Part shown: piece after piece, positions 28,097 through 36,584 of the stretch | How positions within the stretch are numbered: the stretch's first letter is position 1 | How the letters are laid out: the number at the start of each line of letters is the position of its first letter | DNA from: Hyphomicrobiales bacterium | GTDB lineage: Bacteria > Pseudomonadota > Alphaproteobacteria > Rhizobiales > Rhizobiaceae | Direction of reading: 5' to 3' | NCBI GenBank assembly: GCA_900469955.1 | Contig: UBYX01000014.1 | Coordinates: forward strand, 62,001 to 126,000 | DNA length: 64,000 nt | Notes under the pieces: generated by a model | What the model saw: only the letters and a program-made list of their open reading frames with translations | Databases searched by the model: none | Told to the model about the DNA's origin: nothing | Program-made: the position numbers and the translations under genes

Positions 28097-29833
28097 TCAA
28101 TTGATTACCGGTTCAGACGTCTTGCCGCCGAATTCCGTCTTCAGAAAATCAAAATCGCAGCCTTTGTCGGCTTGCTCGATATGGCTGGAGAACATGAAGC
28201 CGTAACCGCGTTCGTAGCGACGGATCGGAACGATCCAGGCCTCGCGGCGGGCCGCTATCTCCTCCTCCGAAACCAGCATGTTGAGGCTGCGGGCGGGAAT
28301 GTCGAGCTCGACCAGATCACCCGTCTTCAAGAGCGCCAGTGGGCCGCCAACATAGGCCTCAGGCGCGACATGCAACACGCAGGCACCGAAGCTGGTTCCC
28401 GACATCCGGGCATCCGAGATGCGGACCATGTCGCGCAGGCCAAGCTTCAAAAGAGCCTTAGGCATCGGGATCATGCCCCATTCCGGCATGCCGGGGCCGC
28501 CTTGCGGGCCTGCATTGCGCAGAACTAGAACGGTATCCGGCGTCAGCGGATAGTCGGGATCGTCGATGATCTTCTTGAGGTCTGGATAGCTGTCGGCGAC
28601 CAGTGCCGGACCGCGATGCCGATGAAATTTCGGATCACAGGCAGCCGGTTTGATGACTGCCCCGTCGGGACAAAGGTTACCTTTCAGCACCGCCAGCGAA
28701 CCTTCATGGTAGACCGGGTTCGACAGAGGCCTGATGACGTCGTCGTTGTAGATCTTCACCTGATCGAGGCCATCCACCAGCGGCTTTCCTGTGACGGTAA
28801 TCGCCGTTGGATCCAACTTGTCGCCGAGCTGCTTCATCAGGGCGCGCAAGCCCCCCGCATAAAAGAAATCTTCCATCAGGTAGGTTGAACCAGAAGGGCG
28901 GATATTGGCGATGACCGGGGTCGTGCGGCCGATGCGATCGAGATCATCCAGCTCCAGCGGAACGCCTGCACGGCGGGCCATGGCGATCAGGTGGATGATT
29001 GCATTGGTGGAGCAACCGGTTGCCATGGCGACCGTGACCGCGTTATCGACGGCGGCCGGAGTAATGATTTGATCCGGGGTCAGGTCGTCCCACACCATGT
29101 CGATGATGCGGCGGCCACAGGCCGCCGACATGCGCTGGTGATTGGCGTCGGCAGCGGGAATGGAAGACGCGCCGGGAAGGGTCAGCCCCATCGCCTCGGC
29201 GATCGCCGTCATCGTCGAGGCAGTGCCCATGGTCATGCAATGGCCGTAGCTGCGGGCGATCCCACCTTCGATCCCCTGCCATTCTTCCTGAGTAATGGTG
29301 CCTGCGCGACGCTCGTCCCAAAATTTAAACCCGTCGGTTCCCGAGCCCAGCGCCTTGCCGGCATAGTTGCCGCGAAGCATCGGGCCGGCTGGCAAAAAGA
29401 TGAAGGGAATGCCCATGCTGACCGCGCCCATGACAAGACCTGGCGTGGTCTTGTCACACCCGCCCATCAGGACGGCGCCATCGACCGGGTGACTGCGCAG
29501 CAGCTCTTCGGTCTCCATCGCCAGCATGTTGCGGTAGAGCATGGTAGTCGGCTTCACGAAGTTTTCGGAGAGGGAAAGAGCCGGCAGTTCCATAGGAAAG
29601 CCGCCGGACTGGAGGACACCCCGCTTCACCCACTCGACACGCTCTCGGAAATGCATGTGGCATGGCTGAGCATCGGACCAGGTGTTGATGATCGCGATGA
29701 TCGGCTTACCCTGCCAATCCTCCGGCGCATAGCCCATCTGCATGGTTCGCGACCGGTGGCCGAAAGAGCGCTGATCATCCGGCATCATCCAACGCGCCGA
29801 GCGCAGCTGCTCGTAAGTTTTTTTCGCGGTCAT
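28097..29833 (-). CDS. IlvD/Edd-family sugar-acid dehydratase
   Basis: 578 residues from ATG at 29833 (GGAGG 5 bases upstream); an extension to 29896 runs into the promoter. Cluster-binding cysteines are C58 (AQPCHMHF), C126 (GGCDKTTP) and C199 (YGHCMTMG). K128, the metal-ligand lysine, is present too. This is the three-cysteine pattern of [2Fe-2S] pentonate dehydratases such as R. leguminosarum L-arabinonate dehydratase. Length and the PxARMSGT-like SDARMSGTSFG segment agree. It converts an aldonate (arabinonate, xylonate or similar) to a 2-keto-3-deoxy acid. First gene of the operon ending in ketoglutarate semialdehyde dehydrogenase; divergent from the GntR gene. The exact substrate is undetermined. 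Confidence 0.88.
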   Translation of the reverse strand: MTAKKTYEQLRSARWMMPDDQRSFGHRSRTMQMGYAPEDWQGKPIIAIINTWSDAQPCHMHFRERVEWVKRGVLQSGGFPMELPALSLSENFVKPTTMLYRNMLAMETEELLRSHPVDGAVLMGGCDKTTPGLVMGAVSMGIPFIFLPAGPMLRGNYAGKALGSGTDGFKFWDERRAGTITQEEWQGIEGGIARSYGHCMTMGTASTMTAIAEAMGLTLPGASSIPAADANHQRMSAACGRRIIDMVWDDLTPDQIITPAAVDNAVTVAMATGCSTNAIIHLIAMARRAGVPLELDDLDRIGRTTPVIANIRPSGSTYLMEDFFYAGGLRALMKQLGDKLDPTAITVTGKPLVDGLDQVKIYNDDVIRPLSNPVYHEGSLAVLKGNLCPDGAVIKPAACDPKFHRHRGPALVADSYPDLKKIIDDPDYPLTPDTVLVLRNAGPQGGPGMPEWGMIPMPKALLKLGLRDMVRISDARMSGTSFGACVLHVAPEAYVGGPLALLKTGDLVELDIPARSLNMLVSEEEIAARREAWIVPIRRYERGYGFMFSSHIEQADKGCDFDFLKTEFGGKTSEPVIN

Positions 29834-29879
29834 TGCTTCCTCCATACGCAGGCGCTCGTCCCACCCGCGGCCTCCCCCA

Positions 29880-29887
29880 ACTAATAT
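29880..29887. promoter_or_regulatory. ACTAATAT motif in the dehydratase/GntR divergent promoter
   Basis: ACTAATAT followed by TTTAG, giving CTAA-N4-TTAG symmetry. It lies 47 bases upstream of the dehydratase start and about 92 before the GntR start, within an AT-rich stretch (29880-29920). It recurs before the two other transcription units of this regulon, so it is a candidate operator for the GntR protein encoded alongside. Confidence 0.5.
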
Positions 29888-29978
29888 TTTAGACAATCAT
29901 ATATATCAATGGTAAATTTGCATCGTTGTGTATCAGCGCCTCTGCGACTATGACTGCGCAAAAAGGATTTGGCCCCAC

Positions 29979-30698
29979 ATGAACTCCCAGCTCGCTGCAA
30001 CCCTTGGCCTGTCTGCACCCGGCTTTCCGGTTGTCGTCGGCGGCACCGTCCAACGGGTCTATGACGATCTGCGCAAACGCATCATCACCATTCAGTTGCC
30101 CCCCGACACCACGTTGTCGCGTACCGAGCTTACCGAAACCTATGAGGTCAGTCAGACTCCGATCCGCGAGGCATTGCAACTCCTCAAACAGGAGGGGTTG
30201 GTTCGCATCTATCCGCAGTCCCGCACGGTCGTGACCCGAATCGACGTCCTGCAGATCTACGAAGCGCATTTTCTTCGTGTCGCGCTGGAAACGGAAGTCT
30301 GCCGTCGCTTGGCGGCCGATCCGGATCTGGATCCGAGCGTCATCACGCGCGCCCGTTCGATCATCAAGATGCAGACGGCGGTCGCCGACGACCCGGAGCA
30401 GGTCGCAATCTTCCAGGAACTCGACGAACTCTTCCACCAGACGTTGTTTGCCGGGGTGAAACGCAGCAGTCTGCACCAGCTGGTTCGCGAACGGTCGGGG
30501 CACCTCGAGCGCATTCGCCGGCTGCATCTGCCCGAAAAGGGCAAGATCATCAGCATTCTCGAGGGTCACCGCGCCATCATCGAAGCCATTGCCGCTCGCG
30601 ACGAACAGGGTGCGGTCGATGCCATCCGGGAGCATCTCAGCCGCACCGTCGCAAGGGTCGAAGACCTCCGGAAAGAGTTCCCGCACTATTTCGTCTGA
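29979..30698 (+). CDS. GntR-family regulator, FCD subfamily
   Basis: 239 residues from ATG 29979 (AAAAGGA 11-17 bases upstream); a GTG at 29928 is a weaker alternative. The winged helix covers about 20-85: VYDDLRKRIIT, PDTTLSRTELTETYEVSQTPIREALQLLKQEGLV in pieces, typical of GntR. The C-terminal helical FCD domain has FQELDELFHQTLF and HRAIIEAIAARD with acidic/histidine ligand residues. It is divergent from the dehydratase operon and centrally placed in the aldarate regulon, so it probably represses it until a sugar acid or keto-deoxy intermediate binds. Confidence 0.9.
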   Translation: MNSQLAATLGLSAPGFPVVVGGTVQRVYDDLRKRIITIQLPPDTTLSRTELTETYEVSQTPIREALQLLKQEGLVRIYPQSRTVVTRIDVLQIYEAHFLRVALETEVCRRLAADPDLDPSVITRARSIIKMQTAVADDPEQVAIFQELDELFHQTLFAGVKRSSLHQLVRERSGHLERIRRLHLPEKGKIISILEGHRAIIEAIAARDEQGAVDAIREHLSRTVARVEDLRKEFPHYFV

Positions 30699-30727
30699 TA
30701 GCGCAGCGCCGTCGGCTTCCGGCCGGA

Positions 30728-31675
30728 TCAATTAACGGGCGTCAACAGTGGCCTGCCGGCGAAGAAGGCGGCAAGATTGTCGACCGTGAGCTGCGCCATC
30801 CTGTCCCGGGTTTCCTCCGTCCCGCTGGCGTGGTGGGGATAAAGAACGACGTTATCGAGGTTGGAAAAGGCTGGATCAGGATGCGGCTCGTTGAGATAGA
30901 CGTCCAGGCCCGCCGAAGCGATTCGCCTTTCCTGCAACGCCCTGATAAGGGCCGGCTCGTCGACCACCGTGCCGCGGGCTATGTTGATGAAACTGCCGGC
31001 GGGGCCGAGCGCATCCAGCACTTTGGCCGATATCAGGCCTTCCGTCGACGCTCCTCCGGGCGTTGCCACGATCAAAATGTCGGCCCACGCGGCGAGTCTC
31101 ACCGGATCGTCGAAATAGGCGAAAGCGTTGCCCGATTTCTCCGTCCGCCCGTAGTAGCCGATCGTCAGACCAACGGCCTCGCAGCGCCTGGCTATCGCCA
31201 GGCCAATTCTGCCAAGACCGACAATGCCTGCCTTCTTTCCTCCCGTTGAGGTCGTCAGCGGCATCATGCCCTTGCGGCCCCAGTCACCGGAACGCACATA
31301 GCGATCGCCTTCCGGCAAACGTCGTCGCGCAGCCAACATCAACATCAGCGCCGTGTCGGCAACATCGTCGCAAAGCACTTCCGACGTATTGGTGAGCTTG
31401 ATGCCGCGCTCGGTCATCGCGCCGACATCCATCTGATCGTAGCCGGCCGACGAGCAGGCAACCAGTTTCAACGCCGGCAATTGGTCAAGCAGGTCCCTGT
31501 CGACGACCACGTGCCCATTGGAGACCATGGCTGTGCAGCGCGGGCCGGCGACATCGAGAAGCGCCTCGCGCTCTGCGCCTTTTGCGAGATCCAGCCGGTG
31601 CAGGGTGTAGCTCTCCTCCAGCATTACCATCTGACGGGGCCGGAGCGGAAAGGCGACGACTATATCGGGTTTCAT
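30728..31675 (-). CDS. D-isomer-specific 2-hydroxyacid dehydrogenase
   Basis: 315 residues. NAD(P)-binding loop GLGRIGLAIARRCEAVG (about 154-170). The catalytic triad is Arg in NIARGTVVDE, Glu in DVYLNEP and His in YPHHASGTEET, matching the hydroxypyruvate/glyoxylate reductase branch of the family. The start overlaps the stop of the ABC ATPase gene by 4 bases, so it is the last gene of the importer operon. It may reduce hydroxypyruvate, glyoxylate or tartronate-semialdehyde-derived compounds from the aldarate pathway, or oxidise an imported 2-hydroxyacid. Confidence 0.88.
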   Translation of the reverse strand: MKPDIVVAFPLRPRQMVMLEESYTLHRLDLAKGAEREALLDVAGPRCTAMVSNGHVVVDRDLLDQLPALKLVACSSAGYDQMDVGAMTERGIKLTNTSEVLCDDVADTALMLMLAARRRLPEGDRYVRSGDWGRKGMMPLTTSTGGKKAGIVGLGRIGLAIARRCEAVGLTIGYYGRTEKSGNAFAYFDDPVRLAAWADILIVATPGGASTEGLISAKVLDALGPAGSFINIARGTVVDEPALIRALQERRIASAGLDVYLNEPHPDPAFSNLDNVVLYPHHASGTEETRDRMAQLTVDNLAAFFAGRPLLTPVN

Positions 31676-33306
31676 GCGAAAACGAGTCCTTCCTGTGTGC
31701 GACGGGCGGCGCGACGGGCTGCCTGCACGTCTGGATCCGGGTCAAGGCTGGCTGCAAGAAGCGCCTGCGTATAGGGGTGAACAGGTGCCTCGAATATCTG
31801 GCGCACAGGTCCCTCCTCAACGATTTCGCCAGCCTTCATGACGATAACGCGATCTGCAAAATCACGGACAACCGGCAGGTCGTGCGCGATGAAGAGATAG
31901 GAGAGGCCGAATTCGCGGCGCAGGCCCTCGAGCAGCGCAATGACCTGCGCCTGGATCGATACATCGAGAGCCGACACAGCCTCGTCGCAGATGATCAGCT
32001 TCGGCTCCATCGCAAGTGCACGGGCAATGGCGATACGCTGGCGCTGGCCGCCGGAGAACTGGTGCGGATAGCGCTCTGCCATGTCGGGCTTCAGGCCCAC
32101 CTTGACCAGAAGTTCGGACACCCTGTTCCTCCATTTCGCCTTGGGGAGGATGTCGGGATGGATGACCCAGGCCTCGGAGATCAGCTGGTAAACCGTCATG
32201 CGGGGATTGAGCGATTGGGTTGGGTCCTGGAACACCATCTGCAGATCGCGCCGGAGCCCAAACATCTCCTTCGGCGTCATCGCCAGAAGATCTTTGCCGC
32301 GGTAAAGGACCTGTCCCTCCTGCGGATCGTCCAACCGAACGATCGCCCGAGCCAGGGTCGATTTTCCCGAGCCACTCTCGCCGACGACCGCAACCGTCTC
32401 ACCCGGCATGATGAAAAAATCCACTCCTTTTAAGGCCTGGAACGCCCCATAACTCTTCTTCAGGCCGACCCCGCGCAGCAACGGGTCACCCAGCCGGCTG
32501 CTCTCTTCCGGCATGGCGCCCTTGCCAGGTGCTGCCGCGATCAGCTTTTTCGTATAAGGGTCCTGGGGATTACGATAAACTTCTGCCGCGTTGCCGGTCT
32601 CGACGATGCAACCGGAATTCATCACCACGACCCTGTCGGCGATTTCCGCGACAACTCCGAGGTCATGGGTGATCAACAGCATGCCCATACCGGTTTCCTG
32701 CTGCAATTCCTGTAGCAGTTCGAGCACTTGCGCTTGCACCGTGACATCCAAGGCCGTTGTCGGTTCGTCGGCAATCAAGATATCGGGCTTGCAGGCAATG
32801 GCCATCGCGATCATCAGGCGCTGTCGCTGCCCCCCGGAAAATTGGAACGGGTATTTACGCATCGCCTTTTCAGGATCGGTTATCCCGACACGCCTCAGCA
32901 GTTCGAGTGCCCGTGCATGGGCACCCTCTCCCGTTTGACCATGGGTGGTCATCATTTCCGTGACCTGCCAACCGACCGTATAGACGGGGTTGAGATGTGC
33001 CAGCGGATCCTGGAAGATCATCGCAATCTTTGCGCCGTTAATCAGCCGGCGCTCCTCCGCGGTCATCTTCAGCATGTCACGGCCGTCGAGGAGAATGGTG
33101 CCGCTGGTTATTTTGCCGGGCGGCATGTCGATCAGGTTCATGATCGCGGAGGCGGACACCGATTTGCCCGAGCCGCTTTCCCCGAGGATCGCCAGCGTCT
33201 CGCCGCGGTCGAGGTGCCAACTGACATTTCGAACCGCGTTGACGGTGCCGGCGGCGGTGTGGAATTCAACCGACAGGTCGCGGACTTCCAACAGATGTTC
33301 AACCAT
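31672..33306 (-). CDS. Fused ABC transporter ATPase (DppD-DppF type)
   Basis: 544 residues with two complete nucleotide-binding domains in one chain. Walker A GESGSGKS occurs in each half (about 43 and 310), signature FSGGQRQR in each, and Walker B LIADEPTTALD and ICDEAVSALD. This fusion of the D and F subunits of the peptide/opine family is common in rhizobia. It starts at ATG 33306 (GGAGG upstream), overlapping the end of the permease gene, and overlaps the dehydrogenase gene downstream. It energises the DppBC-like permease at 33299-35143. Confidence 0.92.
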   Translation of the reverse strand: MVEHLLEVRDLSVEFHTAAGTVNAVRNVSWHLDRGETLAILGESGSGKSVSASAIMNLIDMPPGKITSGTILLDGRDMLKMTAEERRLINGAKIAMIFQDPLAHLNPVYTVGWQVTEMMTTHGQTGEGAHARALELLRRVGITDPEKAMRKYPFQFSGGQRQRLMIAMAIACKPDILIADEPTTALDVTVQAQVLELLQELQQETGMGMLLITHDLGVVAEIADRVVVMNSGCIVETGNAAEVYRNPQDPYTKKLIAAAPGKGAMPEESSRLGDPLLRGVGLKKSYGAFQALKGVDFFIMPGETVAVVGESGSGKSTLARAIVRLDDPQEGQVLYRGKDLLAMTPKEMFGLRRDLQMVFQDPTQSLNPRMTVYQLISEAWVIHPDILPKAKWRNRVSELLVKVGLKPDMAERYPHQFSGGQRQRIAIARALAMEPKLIICDEAVSALDVSIQAQVIALLEGLRREFGLSYLFIAHDLPVVRDFADRVIVMKAGEIVEEGPVRQIFEAPVHPYTQALLAASLDPDPDVQAARRAARRTQEGLVFA

Positions 33307-34225
33307 TTTTCCTGCCTCCCATCTCAAGGCGCCAGCGTTGCGTCGGATCGAGCGCGATCCGCAGCCAGTTCGACAGAAGATTGAGCGACAGGGTCGTCAG
33401 GATGATCGCAAGCCCCGGCCAGAAGGACAGCCACCAGGCATTGGTGAGATAAGGCCGCCCTTGCGCCACCATCAGGCCCCAGGTGATTTCGGGCGCCTGG
33501 ATACCTATGCCGAGGAAGGACAGCGAGGATTCCGCCAGCATCACGAAGGCGAAGTCGAGCGTGGCGATAGTGACCAGCGTTGGAAAGATGACTGGCAATA
33601 TGTGACAGAAGACGATGCGCCAATGAGAGGCGCCCATGACCTTGGCCGCCTGCACGAACATGCGCTCGCGCACTTCAAGGACTTCCGCGCGAGTGGTGCG
33701 CAGATAGATTGGAATACGCGTAATCGCCAGAACCAGGACGATGTTGGCGACCGAAGGCTCCAACATGTAGAGCACGATCACGGCCAGAAGCAGTGACGGA
33801 AACGACATGATGACGTCGCCAAGCCGCATGATCCATTGGGCTGCGGCAGAACGGCTGTAGCCCGCCACCAGCCCAAGCACCGTACCGACAATCGATGAGG
33901 CAAGTACCGCTGCGGCGGCCACCAGAATGGTGTTCTGTGCCGCCACGACGACGCGAGCGAGAAGCGGCCTGCCGAGTGCATCTGCCCCTAAAACGTAAAG
34001 CCATCCGCGGGCGATGTCGAAAGGCGGCGCATTGCGTCCCCGCAGGTTCTGCTTGGTTGCGATCGCCTCCAGCAAAAGAGGGCCAAACAGCGCGCAGAGA
34101 AGAATGACCAGAAGAAAAACTGCAGCCAGGAACGCGATCTTGTCCGCCCATAACATGGCCAGCCAGCGCGAAAAGGGGCCAGTCGGCTTTTTCTCGGCGA
34201 GGATCTGTGTGTCAGTCATCGTCAT
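33299..34225 (-). CDS. ABC transporter permease, DppC type
   Basis: 308 residues with about six hydrophobic helices. N-terminal helix about 27-50, then GADALGRPLLARVVVAAQNTILV, the family's DxxGRDxxSR-like entry (here GADALGRPLLAR), and the EAA-type loop AAKVMGASHWRIVFCHILP near 195-213 that contacts the ATPase. The C terminus carries SLSFLGIGIQAPEITWGLM. It begins 3 bases after the DppB-like gene, and its end overlaps the start of the ATPase gene. Confidence 0.9.
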   Translation of the reverse strand: MTMTDTQILAEKKPTGPFSRWLAMLWADKIAFLAAVFLLVILLCALFGPLLLEAIATKQNLRGRNAPPFDIARGWLYVLGADALGRPLLARVVVAAQNTILVAAAAVLASSIVGTVLGLVAGYSRSAAAQWIMRLGDVIMSFPSLLLAVIVLYMLEPSVANIVLVLAITRIPIYLRTTRAEVLEVRERMFVQAAKVMGASHWRIVFCHILPVIFPTLVTIATLDFAFVMLAESSLSFLGIGIQAPEITWGLMVAQGRPYLTNAWWLSFWPGLAIILTTLSLNLLSNWLRIALDPTQRWRLEMGGRKNG

Positions 34226-34228
34226 CGC

Positions 34229-35143
34229 TCAATACCGGATACGCGGATCGAGCAACGCATAGGCGAGGTCGATCAACAGGTTCATGATGAAGATCGCCAG
34301 TGCCGAGACCATGATGACGGCCAGCACGACAGCGAAATCGCGAAGCAGTATCGAATCGATCATCAGCTTGCCTATGCCCGGGAAACCGAACACGGTCTCG
34401 ACGACAACGGCACCGTTCAGGATGGCAGCCGATTGGTCGCCGATAACTGTGATCACCGGCAGCATGGCGTTGCGCAATCCGTGAACGAAGATGATCGCGG
34501 TCGACCGCACACCCTTGGCGCGGGCCGTCTTCACATAGGCGGAGGAGAGCACGCTGATCATCGAGCCGCGCACCACCTGCAGGATCAAGCCGAAGGGCCT
34601 GATGAACAGGACACCGACCGGAAGAACCCAGTGCCACACAGTTCCCGTTCCCGATGTCGGCAGAACATGGAGTTTGACTGCAAAGATCACGATTGCCACG
34701 ATGGCCAGCCAGAAATCGGGCGCCGCGGCACCGATCAGCGAGAAGAAGGTGGCGATGCGGTCGAAGACTCCGCCGACGCGAAACGCCGCCAGCGAACCGA
34801 TGATGATCGCGGCCACCGTCACCAGTGCCATGGTGATGACCGCCAGCCAGAACGTCCATACGAAGGCTTCCAGCACAACATCCATGGCAGGGCGCGCCTG
34901 GCGCAGAGACTGGCCGAAGTTTCCCTGTACGAGATCAGTCACATAGCGACCGAACTGCACAATCAACGGATCGTTGAAGCCGTTGATCTCACGAAACTGT
35001 TGCCGCATTTCCGTGGTCGCATCAAGCGGCAGGTAGAGGTCGGTCGGATCCCCCGTCAGCCGGGACAAGAAGAATACGATGACGATGAGGACCACGAGCG
35101 ATACGCCGCTGGCGATCGCTCGTTTGCCGATGAAACTCTTCAT
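34229..35143 (-). CDS. ABC transporter permease, DppB type
   Basis: 304 residues from ATG at 35143, fixed by GGAGGAG upstream; the longer frame to 35365 is rejected. Six helices; VFFLSRLTGDPTDLYLP follows the first one, and the EAA loop is AYVKTARAKGVRSTAIIFVHGLRNAMLP. The C terminus ends ALLDPRIRY, typical of DppB. First gene of the operon dppB-dppC-dppDF-dehydrogenase. No binding-protein gene is in the operon; see 22753-24273. A copy of the ACTAATAT motif lies 108 bases upstream. Confidence 0.9.
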   Translation of the reverse strand: MKSFIGKRAIASGVSLVVLIVIVFFLSRLTGDPTDLYLPLDATTEMRQQFREINGFNDPLIVQFGRYVTDLVQGNFGQSLRQARPAMDVVLEAFVWTFWLAVITMALVTVAAIIIGSLAAFRVGGVFDRIATFFSLIGAAAPDFWLAIVAIVIFAVKLHVLPTSGTGTVWHWVLPVGVLFIRPFGLILQVVRGSMISVLSSAYVKTARAKGVRSTAIIFVHGLRNAMLPVITVIGDQSAAILNGAVVVETVFGFPGIGKLMIDSILLRDFAVVLAVIMVSALAIFIMNLLIDLAYALLDPRIRY

Positions 35144-35250
35144 GCCGCTCCTCCCGAGTGAATTGCATGCAGCTTTTTGCTTGTGCGGAAACGCCGCGTC
35201 TCTCCTCAACGGCGCGCGCTTTTCCATGATGCAGCAACCGCGCAAGTGAA

Positions 35251-35258
35251 ATATTAGT
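35251..35258. promoter_or_regulatory. ACTAATAT motif (reverse orientation) upstream of the DppB-like gene
   Basis: Reads ATATTAGT on the plus strand, ACTAATAT on the strand of the operon. It lies in an AT-rich patch (35245-35295) upstream of the importer operon. Third occurrence of this 8-mer in promoter regions of the aldarate regulon. Confidence 0.45.
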
Positions 35259-35300
35259 GGATCTAGAATTTTTGTGAACCGTCTTTTTTTAAAAAAATCG

Positions 35301-36176
35301 TCACAGGCCGTCGACAGGCGGCTTTCGCCGCCAGGGCCAGCCGCTGGTCGCGACGATGGTCGCACCGATAATCAGTGCGGCGCCGATCCACGTTTGGGCG
35401 GCGGGAGCTTCACCGAAGAGCGTGAACGCCATCAGCGCCACAATGGGGAGTCGCAGGAAATCGAACGGCGCCAATACGCTTGCATTTGCCAGACCGAAGG
35501 CACGGGTGATCAGCGTCATGTTGAGCGCGCCAAGCACGCCCTGGACGGCAAGTAGTCCAAGCTGGTTCCATGTCGGCATCGACCAGACCGGCAGCATGAC
35601 GATAAGGCCCAGGGGTACTGTCATGATGAGGTTCCATGCGACCAGCCGATCCGTGCTGTCGCGCAGCGCCATACGCCGCAGCATCAACTGGCTAGCTGCC
35701 GTCAAGATCGCGCCCGCCAAAGCAAACAGCAGCCATTGGTCGAAACCCGAAGCTCCCGGACGGATGATGATCACGACGCCGACGAGGCCTGCAAATATGC
35801 CGACAACGCTGGCGATACCGACACGCTCTCCCAGTAGCAGCCAAGCGCCGAGCACGAGAAACACCGGCATGGTGAAATTGATCGCCGTGGCGTCGGCCAA
35901 TGGCGCATGCGCAAAGGCGATGAACAAGGTGACCAGCGAGGCAAGCTTCAGGCCGGCACGCACGGCGTGCAGAACGCGGTAGGGAGATGCCCTAAGGCCA
36001 ATCCTTGCCACGATCCACGGAGAAACGACGAGAAGCCCGAAGAACGACCGGAAGAAGCCGATCATCAATGGATGCACTTCACCTGCCAGGGATCGCACGA
36101 TAATCGCATCGAGGCTGTTTAGGAAAGCTGCCGCCACCATCATGGATATGGCAAGGCCCGTGCGACCGATCGTCAT
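35301..36176 (-). CDS. DMT-superfamily (EamA) transporter
   Basis: 291 residues with ten hydrophobic helices in two EamA repeats (about 8-140 and 150-285). The pattern AAFLNSLDAIIVRSL, FFRSFFGLLVVSPW and ATAINFTMPVFLVLGAWLLLGERVG is typical of drug/metabolite exporters. GAGGGTGG precedes the ATG. Substrate unknown; amino-acid or cysteine-related export would fit the sulfur cluster next door. It is separated from that cluster by 400 bases and probably has its own promoter. Confidence 0.85.
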   Translation of the reverse strand: MTIGRTGLAISMMVAAAFLNSLDAIIVRSLAGEVHPLMIGFFRSFFGLLVVSPWIVARIGLRASPYRVLHAVRAGLKLASLVTLFIAFAHAPLADATAINFTMPVFLVLGAWLLLGERVGIASVVGIFAGLVGVVIIIRPGASGFDQWLLFALAGAILTAASQLMLRRMALRDSTDRLVAWNLIMTVPLGLIVMLPVWSMPTWNQLGLLAVQGVLGALNMTLITRAFGLANASVLAPFDFLRLPIVALMAFTLFGEAPAAQTWIGAALIIGATIVATSGWPWRRKPPVDGL

Positions 36177-36584
36177 CGTCCACCCTCAGATCGAGACGCC
36201 GCGCGGATGCGCTTCGCCATGCATCGGTCGGAGAATGTCGCAACGCGTTCGACGAGCAGTCTACGAGAAAATGAACCGTCCGTGGCGGGCATGCTAATCT
36301 CCGGGGTGCAAATCGCGCCCCACCGAAAATGCGAGGCCGTCTTGGCGCGCCCGTTTCCATTGCCGTTCGGTGGGCGCCTGCATCGCCGGTCTTTATCACG
36401 ATTCTGGAGAAGTGGTGACGCGGTTGGTAAAGATGTCGAGACCAATGCGAATGGGTCGCGCTGATCAACTCCGAAAACATCTCGCCGATCGGTGGCCATC
36501 TCGTTGACGTCATGAAAGGGCGCCTCGAACCGGATCACATCGGTGTCAGGGCGATGTCTAACCGAATGTCAGTCGCGAGCGACC
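36177..36584. other. Gene-free stretch between metC-like and DMT genes
   Basis: About 410 bases. Frames on both strands have no recognisable domain and poor composition. It holds the 3' end of the sulfur cluster and presumably the DMT promoter. I see no clear terminator or palindrome. Confidence 0.4.
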
